Shown here piece after piece: positions 46,009 to 58,500 of a DNA stretch of 64,000 nt. A model generated the notes under the pieces. That model was not told the DNA's origin. It ran no database searches and worked only from the letters and a program-made list of their open reading frames with translations. The position numbers were made by a program, and so were the translations under genes. How positions within the stretch are numbered: the first letter of the stretch is position 1; each line of letters begins with the position of its first letter. The stretch is taken from positions 9,007,534 through 9,071,533 of the forward strand of contig JADCRB010000040.1 in assembly GCA_021464245.1 (NCBI GenBank). Direction: 5' to 3'. This DNA is from Carallia brachiata (lineage: Eukaryota > Streptophyta > Magnoliopsida > Malpighiales > Rhizophoraceae).

Positions 46009-48768
46009 CTACAGAATATTCTTTGAAGAGTTCCAAAATCTGTTGGTCAACCATATAGAATCAGCTTCTATGGATGTTCCATCTTGATTACGATGCCAAC
46101 TGAAATGGGCATGGGTCCTGTTCCTTATGTCAAGGATACCATGGCCAAAGCTAGGTTCTCGATACGCCGAGTAACTTGGCTTTGGCTCTATCTTGCTGCA
46201 TGATCAAGAGAAAATTTATTATAGATCCTGATCAAAATCGCCAGCTGATCAACAATAAAGCACAAAAGTCAAATTTACTCTTTCACCAATCCTTCAAGAT
46301 TTCCTCCATCTCCAATGGTTATGTATACTGGAGCAGATTGGTCACTTATGGGCGCACACAACCCATTTACAATGTTGTATGCAATATTTGATATACGCTC
46401 CTGTGATGAAAGGATATTTAAGTGTCATTAACTGGGGATGTCTGGGAGAACAAAAATTGGCATACGAAAACCAATAAACTTCAATACGTGGTTTGTGCTT
46501 TCCAGGGAACCTGAACATCAACCATTCTACGAGTAGTGAAAATAACACGAGAGAGAAGATTGGATGCTGAGGTTCAATGGGTAAAATTCTGTCCAAAGGT
46601 TCTAAGAAGTTAAAGAAACATTGTGAAAGAAAGCTTGCACTTAGAACACTTACAGATCGTTCATATGCGTGGACATGGCCAGCAAAAATTATATCAACTT
46701 TGTAGTCCACAAACCATTTCTCGTACATGACTCTCATGGTTTCGCCTTCCAGATAATGGTGTACATAACTACTATACAGCGGACAATGCATAAGAACAAT
46801 CAGCCATGGCGTCTCAGTCCTGTTCACCTTCGGCAACTCCATTTCTAGCCATTGATATTGAGGAGTGTACTTCCCTGCAGAAAAAAAATTGATGTTTAAT
46901 GTCGAGAATCTCCACAAGTTTATGTTCTAGCAAGCAGAAGCATTTATATCAACTGTGAAGATGGTTTTCAATATGGGTTGTGCACCCTCAAGCTCCCGGC
47001 AGAAATGGATGCTCAAGTGAACAAGGGCAAAATTGCCTTCAGTTTCTGAGGATGACAACCGTTGCATTGATAGAATGGTGTCCATAGTTGGGGAAGTGGA
47101 AAAATATGAGCTCTCTCCATGAAAATTGTTATGGTGCATAGCATCTTTTATAAGATACACAAATATTGCAACAAAATCTTAGAGTGAACTATCATACCAA
47201 AAGCTGAGTAGCTCGCCAGGACAATTATGTATGCTGAAGCTCTCTTAATTGAGTATCAGAAGGGAGATGAACTATCTGATGCTTTATATGGAACATTGTA
47301 GCGATGAACATAAGGCTTAAACAGTACAGCCTCACCCTGATACAATATTATTATAGTCAAATATCTAGAAAGAAATGTAGCCAAGGCAAGCACAAGAATC
47401 CTAAACTGCTGGCGATAGTATGAAGAAACTGCCAATAAACTGCATTGGCATAGATGTAGGGTTGGTAATAGAAGCATACAAGTTCATGATCAAAATCAAT
47501 TTCATGGTTCCCTGCAGTCCAAATCCAAGGCTGATAAGCAGCATTTCTCTCAATGAACCTTCCCCATGTATCCCATCTTATGTTATTACGGCATGGATAA
47601 GCATCAGCGTAAGAGAGGTCCCCAACGTATAGCAATGTCTGCCCCTTTATCGGGGTTTAATTCATAGTGCGTAAGCGTCATATTTGAATCATGAGTTTGG
47701 CCAAGATCCCCTGCTCAAATTTTCAGATATTGTGAGATGAAGACAGCACATTAGAGGAACACAATATCAGTATCAAAAGAGTTGACTTGGACAAATACAA
47801 TACATAACAACGACAGTACCTATAAGGCCAAAAGTATAGGGGACATCTGGACCAGGTTTAGGAGGAGTTATGAACCAAAATCTTCGTGTGCTGTTACCAA
47901 ACCCAACCTCAGTTGTGTTTAGTATCAAACTGCATCCATAACAAATTGACATTCAAAATCCGACCTTTGATTAATATATATATTTCATGTAAACATTTTG
48001 CAAGGTCATAAAATCCAAAGTCCACTGAACAGAAATAATGGGTGATTGGTGAAGCAAACCTCCAGATTAGTAATAGTGCAGTGATGAATGTAGCCAGAAG
48101 TGTAATTGTAGTACTTGTTCTTGGTGACAAAACCATCAGCCCGATTAATTATCTCAATGTTTTCAGCCCAGTAAAGCACCGTACTCGAACCAGGCTCATC
48201 AGGGGTCACCCAAGAGACAATCACACCTTGTCCCTCGTGGTCTCCTTGAGTTATGTGGACCTTTAATCATTGAATTTGCACTTAATAATAAAACAAAGAG
48301 CACAAAGTAGACTAGACAGCAATGAATTTGTTAAACGAGGAGCAAACTCAGGTTTCCCAAGCTTGAAATCTGACGAATGATTAATTAGTTGTGGAAACGT
48401 CACAAAACATTCCAAGGTCAGCAAAAACGAAGCCCAAAAGTATAACCATATAATTCTCAAAGTATAATACAGTACAGATAAAGAAATAACAAATCCAAAA
48501 GAGAAGAGGCCATCAAGAGAGAACAAAGCATACTATTACATATGTATATAGAGGAAAGGAGAGTGACCCAACAGAAACGCACCTGCTGGGGAGCATTATA
48601 GCCAGGCGGTACTCTTAACACATCACTGTCCTCTGGCATATCATGGCACAAATCATCGTTCCTTGCATAACTGCATGTTACTCCACCACTGCAAATCTCT
48701 GCAACACTCAATATCAGTCCCACAACAAGAGCAACAGCAAAACCAAAGTCCCTCCCCGGCTGCATCAT
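46009..48768 (-). pseudogene. Purple acid phosphatase gene, eight exons, with two frameshifts and one internal stop
   Basis: Exons in reading order are 48768-48583, 48260-48060, 47929-47820, 47710-47480, 47336-47198, 46874-46654, 46400-46287 and 46191-46009; all introns are GT-AG. The N-terminus is a signal-peptide-like hydrophobic stretch (FGFAVALVVGLILSV). The metal-binding motifs of plant purple acid phosphatases are all present: [25 protein letters not shown] and GHVHAYER. The family hydrolyses phosphate monoesters at acid pH, usually in vacuole, wall or secreted. It resembles the PAP10/PAP12 group, also in the ERISNIAYN and [13 protein letters not shown] blocks. Lesions: two bases missing at 47911 in exon 3, one extra G in the run 47642-47645 in exon 4, and TGA for an expected Trp codon at 47256-47258 in exon 5. 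The seventh splice junction is my best fit. Because exons and splice sites are so well kept, decay is recent or the lesions are consensus errors. Confidence 0.88.
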
Positions 48769-48879
48769 CTTTCATCATTATCATTATTCTCTGTTCTTTT
48801 TTTTTTTTTTTTTTTTCTCTCTCTCTCTTTAACTTTCAAATTATCCAATTTTTCAGCCACTCCATCAAGGCTTTTATTG

Positions 48880-48897
48880 CACGTGTATAATATAGTT
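48880..48897 (-). promoter_or_regulatory. Probable TATA box and adjacent G-box of the phosphatase gene
   Basis: On the - strand CTATATTATA lies about 120 bp upstream of the first ATG, and CACGTG (48880-48885) lies just beside it. The leader between them and the ATG is a long A run with a GA run (48799-48828 on +). Confidence 0.45.
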
Positions 48898-49733
48898 TTT
48901 TTCATTTTTTTTTCCTTTTTCAATTTGGGTTTTCACAAACCAGTTCTGGCAGGGAAGAGGATTAAGGGATAGTTAAATCATTTCATAACATTCATGTGTT
49001 TAATTAGTTATGATTTTTTTTTATCTTAAAAAGAATGGTAATGTATATATATAACAGTGTTTAAATTGTGTCTGTATTTTAATTTTTATAAGATCAATGT
49101 GTCACAATATTTACATTGTATTGTATCGGTACCTGCGTATCTGTGTCCATACTTCACAGACATAAATCAACAAATATAATATTATTTTTAAAAATTTATA
49201 ATTTAAACTTTGTAAGTTATAAATTTACCACATCGTAGAGTTTAATAGTTATTTTTGCATATGACCTGAATTATAGTTATATTTTTATATTACATATATG
49301 CATTTAATTTTATATTATCACAACATATTATTACTTTTAACAAATTTATTTATTAAATTGAATAAAATGATAGATTTATTGAAAAAATTCCCTTTTTTTT
49401 TTAACTTTTCTAAATCTAAATCAATTAGTTGGAGGAAAGACCGACAATTGGAGAGATTGAGAGTTCGAATCCTTGATCTCACACTTATTGGAATACTGTC
49501 AATACTATTTGAACTAAAAACTCACGGCTTATTAAAAAAATTCTTATATAAGCTAAATTGTAAATTTTTAAAAATAATATTGTATAACTTTTTTAAATTG
49601 ATATAATTATAATTCTCAAAAGCTCACATTGTTTTACGACATGGGCTGGACTAAAGAGCTAAGACTCTCTTGAATTTGTAGTTAGGTTGGACTTGGGCTT
49701 AACCTGTCCAAATGTAGCTCAACCTACACTGTG
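48898..49733. other. AT-rich intergenic DNA
   Basis: No gene recognised. The frame at 49298-49606 is low-complexity and shows no family resemblance. Confidence 0.5.
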
Positions 49734-49806
49734 AAGAAGTTTATCCTTCTTGAGCTCCTTGGGCCAAATGACCAAAAAAAAAAAAAAAAAAAAGAAGTTT
49801 ATCCTT
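49734..49806 (+). mobile_element. Very short retroposed insertion with poly-A tail
   Basis: AAGAAGTTTATCCTT occurs at 49734-49748 and again at 49792-49806. Between them lie 25 bases (starting CTTGAGCTCCTTGGG) and then about 18 A. A direct duplication of 13-15 bp around a sequence ending in a pure A run is the product expected from LINE-type reverse transcription at a nick, here with an extremely short (5'-truncated) template. Confidence 0.75.
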
Positions 49807-52800
49807 TGATACACAGATTTCTCACATTTTACTTCCACATAAATAGATCTATGTACTGTAATTTCATCTGACCCTCTCTTTAATGGATACTACGTTTATT
49901 TTGCTGCAAGAGTGCTCATTCCTCATGTTTAAATTTTATTTATGCTATAACATGCCTATCATTAAGATTGTAAGTAAATCGATATATTCGTTAATAGCTC
50001 AATAGCTCTACACAATACGAGCTCAACTTAAACTCGTTTATTTAGTTAAACGAGCGATATACGAATATAAATCTAAAGTTCATTTAATAAATGAGCAAGT
50101 CTGAGTAAAAACAAACTCAATTTGATTATGTTCATGAACAGTACATTTAAAAATTCTTCTATATAAATTCATTTATTATATTATAAGAGTAATCTCATTA
50201 TACTTATTTTTAAAATTATATATGTTACATATATTTATTTTTATACATTGAAATTTAATTATTTATATTTAAATAATTAGTTTTATTTAAATAAACATTT
50301 AATGTCCTTTTGTTTTATGTACAATAATAGAAACTTTTAATTTTAATTATTTTGTTATTATTATAAAATTAAATGAGAATAGCAATCTCGGTTCGAGCTC
50401 GTCTTATTAATAAATGATACTGTACACCGAGCGTTAATTTTAGATTCATTTTATAAATAAACCGACATTTGAACCTGACAAAATTCGACTCGACTCAACT
50501 CATTTGTAATCCTAGATATCATATCTCTTGAGTTCAAACGAAAAATAGAAAAGATATCATTGTGGGTAAAATATGTCACTGTTAGAAACGTACAATTATT
50601 TATTTAGATTGTTATTATTGATATTAGTCTTGTGACATAGTAATTTTTAAGAATTATGTGTGGATATCAATTTGGAGAAAAATTTAAGGAACCAGGTATT
50701 AAAGATATATGCAGTAGATTATGCAAGCTAGGCCTTTCTATTAAAATCAGTTTCCGAAAGAATGAAGTGAAGGAGAAAGTAAAAAAAAATCCAACATTTT
50801 TTCAAATTGACAAGAACTTTTGAGTTATCAACAAATATATGTATTAATAAGGAGAATGTGTAGTAACAAGAATATACACCAGGAATCTGAAAACAAGGAG
50901 AAAGCTACCAAAGGATGATATAGATGCCATTCATATCATTAAAAAGGAGATGTATATTCTCCTCCTTACATTGAAAGAGCTTCTTTTCTAAAAGTTACTA
51001 AAGTGATAATCATTTATGCCTTTTTTCTTCTTTATTTTCATAACTCTAATCTATGTTGTTATTAAAATAATGTCATCTTTGGATCCTTTTTAACTCAAAC
51101 CTTGATATAGCTAACTAGTAGTTACGTAGCATTATGTCAGTTTAACCGATAATTTATATCTCAACTAGCAATGAAATCGTTGTAAAATTAAAGGGTTTGA
51201 ATTCAAATATAGAATTAATTAAAAAAATGAAAAAAAATTAATTATGTCAACTTACTGCTGCTGTTGGCATCAATTACATCGAATCGCTTCTATGCACGCG
51301 ACATAAATAGGACCTCCAAAGCTTGGAGTAGCTTTTGCCTTGTATCATTTTTTTGAATGTAGGGCGGAACTAACATGTGGGGCCCCTTCAACATATATGT
51401 AGTTTATATAGATCCTTTAAATTATCTTTATAAATTATCTTATTCCTACTTTCTTCTAAAGTTATCATACCAAAATTTTTTGTTGCCAAATTTTCGTTTA
51501 AACAAAACTATCCTTATAATTTCTTATAGAAAAAGATATATTCGATGGTATATAAATTGAAAATATCATTTAAAAATTTTAAAATGTGAAAACTAGTAGA
51601 AAATAATTGCGATGTTCATTGTTTGGAAAATTTAATATTATTTTTAATTTTTTATTTATGTATTATATATCTGTGTTGTTATATTTGAATATGATCTAAA
51701 TTTATCCATCTGAAAATTTTCTCAAGATTTTTGTTCTTATATATGTAGTTAAAGTTTATATTTAATAGCAGCTGCTAGTCTTGTTGATTAAGACTAATGA
51801 GTTCCCATCCAAATCTCATGGCACAAACCTTTTATTTTTTTCCTTTTAGTGGTCAGTTTGAAAGATAGTTTTCGTGTTTGAAGTAGTTCGAAATAATTTT
51901 GCGTGATTATCAATCTCCTCGTAACCCTATTTGATGAAGGCATCCATATAGGGCTGGATATGGCCAATCAACATTTGGTCAAAGAATTCTGATCACCGAA
52001 ATGCTAGTTGAAGGTTGCTCTGCCTGATTCACCATGCAGCTAGATTGTTGCTTTCATAATCACCCAAAAATAAAAGGGAGAATTCGCCAGCTTATGGGTT
52101 TGAGTCTTATTGAATTTCATCAACATTAAGCTTTTGGACACAGAAATACAATTGATGGCATCCCACCTGAAAAAACTCAGGAGTACTAATTGTCATGCCA
52201 GATGTTGAAATATCTTTCATATTGTCTAGTGTGTAATGTAAATGTGACTAACATGATCATCACACTAGAGGGGCTTCCAGTTAATAACTTAATTTAAAGG
52301 AAAGTGCTCGATATTGTACATACATCATCATTATCAAATAAAAACACTTGCCGACCAAAATCATTAAAAACCGGCAAATCCATAAAAGCAATATGGAAAT
52401 CAGCGTGCTTGGCCAGGTGTATATACACATTTCTGATACATCTTTCATCAAATGAAAGTAGGAGATCATGACTAGCAAACTTTTGGTCTATTCGCTTCAA
52501 GCCATATAATATAATGACCATCAAGCATTAGATTCATGATTACGATGATGCGCATATATGTTTTTGTTTCTTTTTATGTTTTTTTTTTATAATTTTTTTC
52601 GGGTTTAGGGTAAAACAAACCATAATATATATGTATATATTATATGGCACATAAAGATGGGGCCACATTGTTCACAATGATTTCAGACTCATCCCTTCAA
52701 AATCTCCCCTTTCTCCTTAGCTCCAACTAGTAGAAAGCGACTGAACCAAAATAGAAAGGAAAAAAGAAAAGAAAGAAAAAGAAAAAGGAAGGACTACATT

Positions 52801-52921
52801 AAAAGAACATCTTCGTGCACACAAAAGCCTTGTTGATAGAATATATCATCATAGATATCCTCTTTTACCCCTTCCCAAATGTGCAATTAATAAAGAGCAG
52901 TCAAGATAATATTGGGGCTGG
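49807..52921. other. Non-coding region between phosphatase and WAT1
   Basis: No gene recognised. Around 49960-50520 there are repeated 'cgagctcg/aaacgagc/actcgtttat' words in opposite orientations, ending 'gactcgactcaactcattt', which resembles a common class of plant non-autonomous transposon; I could not fix its ends. Near 51361 'agggcggaactaacatgtgggg' resembles a transposon end. The - frame at 52294-52524 has no match I know. The last few hundred bases before 52922 are the 3' flank of WAT1. Confidence 0.45.
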
Positions 52922-55880
52922 TCAAACACTTTCCGTCGAGGGAGGGAGCAATGGCTGAGTGAGGGACGTCTTCATGTGGGTTTGTGACCTGTTGTTGTTT
53001 GCCTGATCCGCAGAGGACTGTATTGCAACCGTTTCCTTTGATGATGCGAGCTTTTTCTCTTCATTTTTGCCCCAGAGGACCAGATACAATCCAATTACGA
53101 TCAAAGCTGCCCCAATTATCCTGTACAATTAATAATATTCAGAACCACAATTGATGATTGTGAGCAAAAACGGACAATTAGAAAAGTTTCCAAAATACTA
53201 CTGTCCACTGACTAACAAGTAATAACTACCTCCATAGTCCAGACCATTATTATCCCAGTACCCTCGTGGCCTTGTCCTCTTTGTTAAGCATTATAACAAA
53301 CAAATAAAAACAACAGAAAATAGACGACGAATGAATGAATACTTACGACGCACACTCAAAGCAGCATGGCCATTTAGGTCATTTGGGCCTCTCAAAAACG
53401 CTAGTCAAACAGTCCAATTTCTATTTGTTTTAATCCTACGGCTCTTAATGCACGGGTAGGCACTGGAACACAAGAGCGAACCATGATTGATTGAATTGAT
53501 TTATAAGGGAAACTGTTGTTCCGACAGCCAAATTGGGATTGCAAAACAAAAGAACTAGAGGAATAACTAAATAATCAAAGATGTCTCTAAAAAACTTAAA
53601 TAATTAAAGAGAATTTTTAATTTAATTTATATTTTTTTTAGTGAATATAATTTATTCATAATTTTATATTATATAATAAATAAAATTTATTTAAAATAAA
53701 TAATAATAATAATTTTATATAATAAAAAATTATGAGTAAATTGTACTTATAAAAAAATAAATAAAATTCACAAGTGAAAAAAAAACTAAAAAGAAAAAAC
53801 CCACGTACCCTCCCAAATAGAACTCTTCTCCTAAGGCAAGAGTGGCCATAATGGCGACAATAAGAGTCTGAACTGGTTGATAAACGGCCACAAAGACAGG
53901 GCCACCTCTGTCGATGCACCATATCTGTACAGCGAAGGCAATCCCCGATGCAACCACTCCCTGCAATTTTACATTCCACCAAACAAACCGTCAAAAAAGA
54001 AGCTTCTTGCATATCCCACTTTCATGCACACCCCACCGTTCCCGCATTATTGCATAACCACTTTTTTTATCATATCATACCATATCAAATAACAGCTAAA
54101 AATGAAGCTTAGAAAGATAAGAAAACAAAAAATCCTTTGATTGAAAGTAGTGGATGCATCACCAATGCAGAAGATATTAAATTTAGTTGGATCCAGTCGA
54201 CCAAAAAAAAAAAGTACATACAAAGCCCTTTATTTCCATAAATAAGAAGCCTAGACAGATTTTTAGATAGATATTAAGCTACTTTATAAATTAATTGTCC
54301 CATAAGAACATCACTAGAGTATTACCTAAGATTTTCACTAGAGTAGGTCTAAGCTCTTTTCTTTGCTTTTTTTTTTGTTTTGTCGTTTTGTAAAATAAAC
54401 TCGAACTAATTAAGCTAGTAGCCTATGAATAGCTGAGCTATCACCCTAGTAACAAAGTGCTCGAAGTGATTATTTGACTTGTTTTGGTTGTCTTTTTCTT
54501 TTCGTTTTTTTTTTTTTTTTTCAGCGCAGGACTAGCTAGACTTGCTGAATAGTTAACCTTGACGAGGGAAACCAACTTGACTTGAAAGTTGAAACATGGA
54601 CACTGCAAATATAAATTTGTAATTAAGCGTAAGAACTTTTGTATATAAATAAGAAGGACCGAGTTACGCACTGCGTAGAAGACGGCAAAAATCTCAGTGC
54701 CGGTTTTAAAAACCCAGGCATGGGCATCCCTCTCGGCAAAGGCAGCAATGATCAAGAACTGCATCAGCCCGAAGAAACATGTGTAAGAGGTGACGGAGAG
54801 GCGGGCAGGGTATTTCTTGAGAAGGGGTGCCTGCAACACGAGCCAGCCGGACCAGGACAGGCAATGGCCGACGAGAAATAGACAGCCCAGGGTCCAGTTC
54901 TTCCCCTTTGCGTCTCCAAGTGAAAGAAACATGGTCGGTGATGAGGGTCCATCGTTGTTTAGCCGTTTAGTTGGGCCGTATATTGTTGGACCTTTGTATA
55001 AAGTGATCACTGATGCCCCTGCCACGCAGCAGAGAGTTCCCATTACTTTTGCGATTCCGTCTTTTCTGTTCAGTCTCACTTTCTCAATCCTGCACAATAC
55101 AAAGAATAAAAAAGAAAAAAATAATAAAAAAAAAGTTCAATATGCATGTTTGGCTGAGACAGAACAAAAGAAAGAAATCCGTGGGGGAGGTTGGGCGGCC
55201 GGGGGCTTGCCGGAGCATGGCTGCCATGAGAAAGGTAATTGCCGGAACAGAGTTTTGAATTGCTGATGCGAAGGTGGGCGAGGTGTTGTCTAAGCCCAGC
55301 ATGTAGAATGCTTGATTCGCCGTTATTCTGTTCACGTACTCAAACAGTAAGAATTACAAAGAAATATGATATTTTAAGGGTTAAAATGTTCTAAATATTA
55401 TTTCTTTTTCTTTTTCTTTTTTTGGTTTTACTGTTTTATCTTTTGAATATTTTTTTTCACAAATCTTATTCATACCCAACAAGAGCCAAGAGGAAGAACT
55501 GAACGGACAAACTAAGAGTGAGTGGTGGCCTCTCCTTCCTGAACAGAGAAGAACTTGCATCAACGTTTGCATATTAAAAATTTTATTAAGTAAAGACTGT
55601 TTAGATGAACGAAAAATGAGAACGAGGGTGAAATTAATGGAATACGATTCGTTTACTTTTCCAGAAAGTATGCAAAAGGACAGAGCAGAAGCAAAGCGAT
55701 GATGTTCCTATAAATTATGAACACCAGTTTGCTAATGCCCATGTTAAGAGCAGCCCTGGAGACCACATGGAAGCCAGCATAACCAAACTGCAAGGCCAAC
55801 ATGGCCAGGTGCAGCTGGACCCTTTCGGGGACCGAACACCACATTCTCCTTGCGGAGACTGAGCCGCCAGCATCAGCCAT
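52922..55880 (-). CDS. WAT1: WAT1 (WALLS ARE THIN1) transporter, EamA/nodulin-21 family
   Basis: Six exons in reading order (55880-55657, 55538-55476, 55327-55211, 55089-54672, 53960-53809, 53120-52922) join in phase to 390 residues without a lesion. The start MADAGGSV matches the known family start and length (Arabidopsis WAT1 is 389). There are two EamA domains, each about five membrane segments: the first from LHLAMLALQFGYAGFHVVSR through TFASAIQNSVPAITFLMA, the second from WTLGCLFLVGHCLSWSGWLV through GIAFAVQIWCIDRGGPVFV and GEEFYLGG. The tail ends SLTQPLLPPSTESV. WAT1 is a vacuolar-membrane protein linked to auxin transport from the vacuole and to secondary-wall formation in fibres. Intron 3 starts with GC (GCAAGC) instead of GT; other introns are GT-AG. 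Confidence 0.96.
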
Positions 55881-55992
55881 TGATTCACAAAGCACAAGTG
55901 AAAGTGCTTCTACTACTTGCAATAAGAAAAGACTGAGCTAAGGGCATTAAGTAAAGAGAGAAGTTGTGCAGAGCAATGGGCGTCAAGGATGG

Positions 55993-56004
55993 TATATATA
56001 AATA
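55993..56004 (-). promoter_or_regulatory. TATA box of WAT1
   Basis: On the - strand TATTTATATATA lies about 115 bp upstream of the ATG at 55880, which would place the transcript start near 55965 and give a leader of about 85 nt. Confidence 0.65.
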
Positions 56005-56247
56005 AATATAAGTTGAAAGGAGTCAAGAGGGAAAAAGGAGAGGAGTGCAATGTGGAGAACGTATGACCCACAAGAGGGCCCCAGTTTTTCTGGAAGGGGC
56101 CCCACAGTGGCCCTTCACCAAAAGATTTTATGTCAACTGTTAAGTTAATGAGCCTTGAACGTTTTCGGTTGTCTCCCACATTCTTCTCTATTTTGCACCT
56201 TCGCCTCGGCTGACATGACAACCCAATTGCATCCCACTAACATAATG

Positions 56248-56357
56248 AAGAGAGAGAGAGAGTGCGTATGTGTGTGTTGTGTGTGTGCGTGTGAAAGTGA
56301 AAGTGAGAGAGAGAGAGAGAGAGAGAGAGTGAAAGTGAAAGTGAAAGTGGGAGAGAG
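56248..56357. repeat. Compound GA / GT / GTGAAA microsatellite upstream of WAT1
   Basis: A (GA)n run, a GT-rich part, 'gaaagtgaaagtga', a second (GA)n run at about 56306-56329, four 'gtgaaa' units and a final GA tract. It lies roughly 250-360 bp upstream of the predicted WAT1 TATA box; on the WAT1 strand it is CT-rich. Confidence 0.9.
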
Positions 56358-58500
56358 ACTACGCATAATATTAGCTAGGTTTCGTGTGTTGAACAAATTG
56401 GAAAAAGATAATTCCACACACTTTATATTTATACATATATGTGTATATATATAAATATATATAAATATAATAATTAATTTTTATTGTATTAGTAAACAAA
56501 AGCTTTTTCAAAAAAATTTTTTTTTTTAAATTTAATATACTATTTACATTTTATATTTTCAAATAGCACTCATTTAAATTTAAGTTTTAGTTTCTTATAA
56601 AAAAAATATTTTACAAAAAATAATTATTATATTTATATATATACATATGTGTGTATGAAGGTATGTATACCTATTTAGTCAAGAACAAATTAGCGAAGAA
56701 TAGTTACAAATGAGTTGGTATCCAGTTATTATACATTAAAATTTTTAAAAAAATTTGTTAAATTTTTTGTAAAAAATTTTCTGTCAAACAATACTATTTT
56801 TTTAAAAAAATAATTTTTTTGTTTTGTAAATTTCATTAATCAACTTATTTTGACTCTTTGGTAGTAGAATTTTCTTGTCTATCATTTTTTATTTTTTGCG
56901 TGCATGTAGGATAGACAGAAAGACTTTTTCCTTATTAATAATGATAATAATAATATTGGATCTAACAGGGTCTCTGTTTTGGCACCATGCCATTAATGAT
57001 GGTAATTGGAGGGAGGAGATGAGCCGCCATTGATAGATAGCGCGCACGAGGGGAGGTGGGTACTCCATGCGTTCTCATCCCCCCATGCGAGGTTAGCTGT
57101 TTACCCCACCTTTGCCTCCCACCCTGCTCACATTACTCATCACTTTTACCTTTCTTTATCTTCCTCCCTATGTACTTATACATTACATATACATACCCCT
57201 CATTAATTTGTATAAGGAATTATATGTTAGACATTAAATTTTTATTTGTCTGTATGTTTTTCTATTTTTTTTCTTAGAATGTATAGTAAATCTTTGTAAA
57301 CTTTTGACAAGAACGAAAAAGAATGATAATTAAGAGCCTGTTGTTTTAAGGATTTTTTGTTTGCATCCAATCAGTTCGAGAGATTAGTGATCATGCAATT
57401 ATGAGTGTATTTCTCTATCCAGTATATATATACTATTATAATTCTTAAATAAATCAGATCCACCTAAAAATATTTTGTGGAAGCATATTAAGGAGTAAAC
57501 TCATTCATTTTCTGGTAAACGATCTGTCTTTTTCTATTGTTTCCACTGCAATGATGCAAATTATAGCTCTTCAATTTAAATTGAAAAGCCCTTTGGCAGC
57601 AAATTATGAGTCATTGGTATTTTTGATTTTGCTTCAATATTATTAGTGAGGTTTTCCTTTTTTTTTTTTTTTTTTCATTTTTCATTAGTAATTACTGGTG
57701 TCACAGGTTTTCGATTTTCAAATAAAAAAAAAATCGGTGTCATATGCCAACTTGCATTACCATTTTAAGTTTATGTTTCTAGTTTAATCAAAGGCAAAAG
57801 GCTGTTTAGTTAAAACAATTAAATTATTCATCCTAATCTACGTATCAAAAATATTTCACACTAATTTACTTGAATATTGAGTCTAAATCAACATATTAGA
57901 GTATAATATATTATCCATATTCTGACCACATCCAACAACTTAAACTTTTAAATAAATTGATTTATTGACATGATATTTAAATTTTATTACAAAGTGATCT
58001 TGTTTTTTAATTGCATTATTCTCACATTAATTATGAATTTTTTTAACTAATTAGGAACTGTCTTTTATTCTCCTATGCTTACTTTTAGTCTAATAGGCTT
58101 TTGCATAAGAAAACATATTGAAATATAATATTATAATTCATATCCTCTACCTCACCCAACAACATACTCTTTAGACTAGATTGATATAGCAAATGGGACA
58201 TACATGTATTTTGTCAAGATAATTGTTATCGATATAAGAATTTTGGAATGAAATATTTTTGTGATTTCATAGAAGGAGTAAATTCTACAATTAAAAGGCA
58301 GGTGCCTCATTTCGCCATTTTCTATGGCCCTCAAAAACTGAAATCCTTGGGAAGTGAAGGTTTACTTGGAATCCCGAGAAAAATGCGGCTTTTTTGCCAA
58401 TTTCTTCTAAGGGCTATACCTAACAAAATCAAGAAAATTGGATTAGTTAAGTCTTAAATATATTTTTTTTCATTTTAGTCTTCAACCTAAAAGATCTGTT
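56358..58500. other. AT-rich intergenic DNA
   Basis: No gene recognised. A small less AT-rich patch occurs at about 57005-57135. Two similar ~60-bp segments near 57891 and 58108 (both with 'aacatatt...tataatat...cc(a/t)...caacaac') suggest old repeat DNA. Poly-T runs occur at 57658-57676. Confidence 0.5.

Noticed and set aside
46927..47160. 77-codon frame within the phosphatase locus
   Set aside because: It lies in intron 5 (46875-47197) and matches no exon of the family.
49440..49500. 'gagttcgaatcc', similar to a tRNA T-loop (B box)
   Set aside because: No acceptor stem, D-arm or anticodon arm can be formed around it; not a tRNA gene.
52281..52524. - strand open frames of 65-76 codons downstream of WAT1
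   Set aside because: No recognised motif, and not joined by splice sites to any neighbouring exon.
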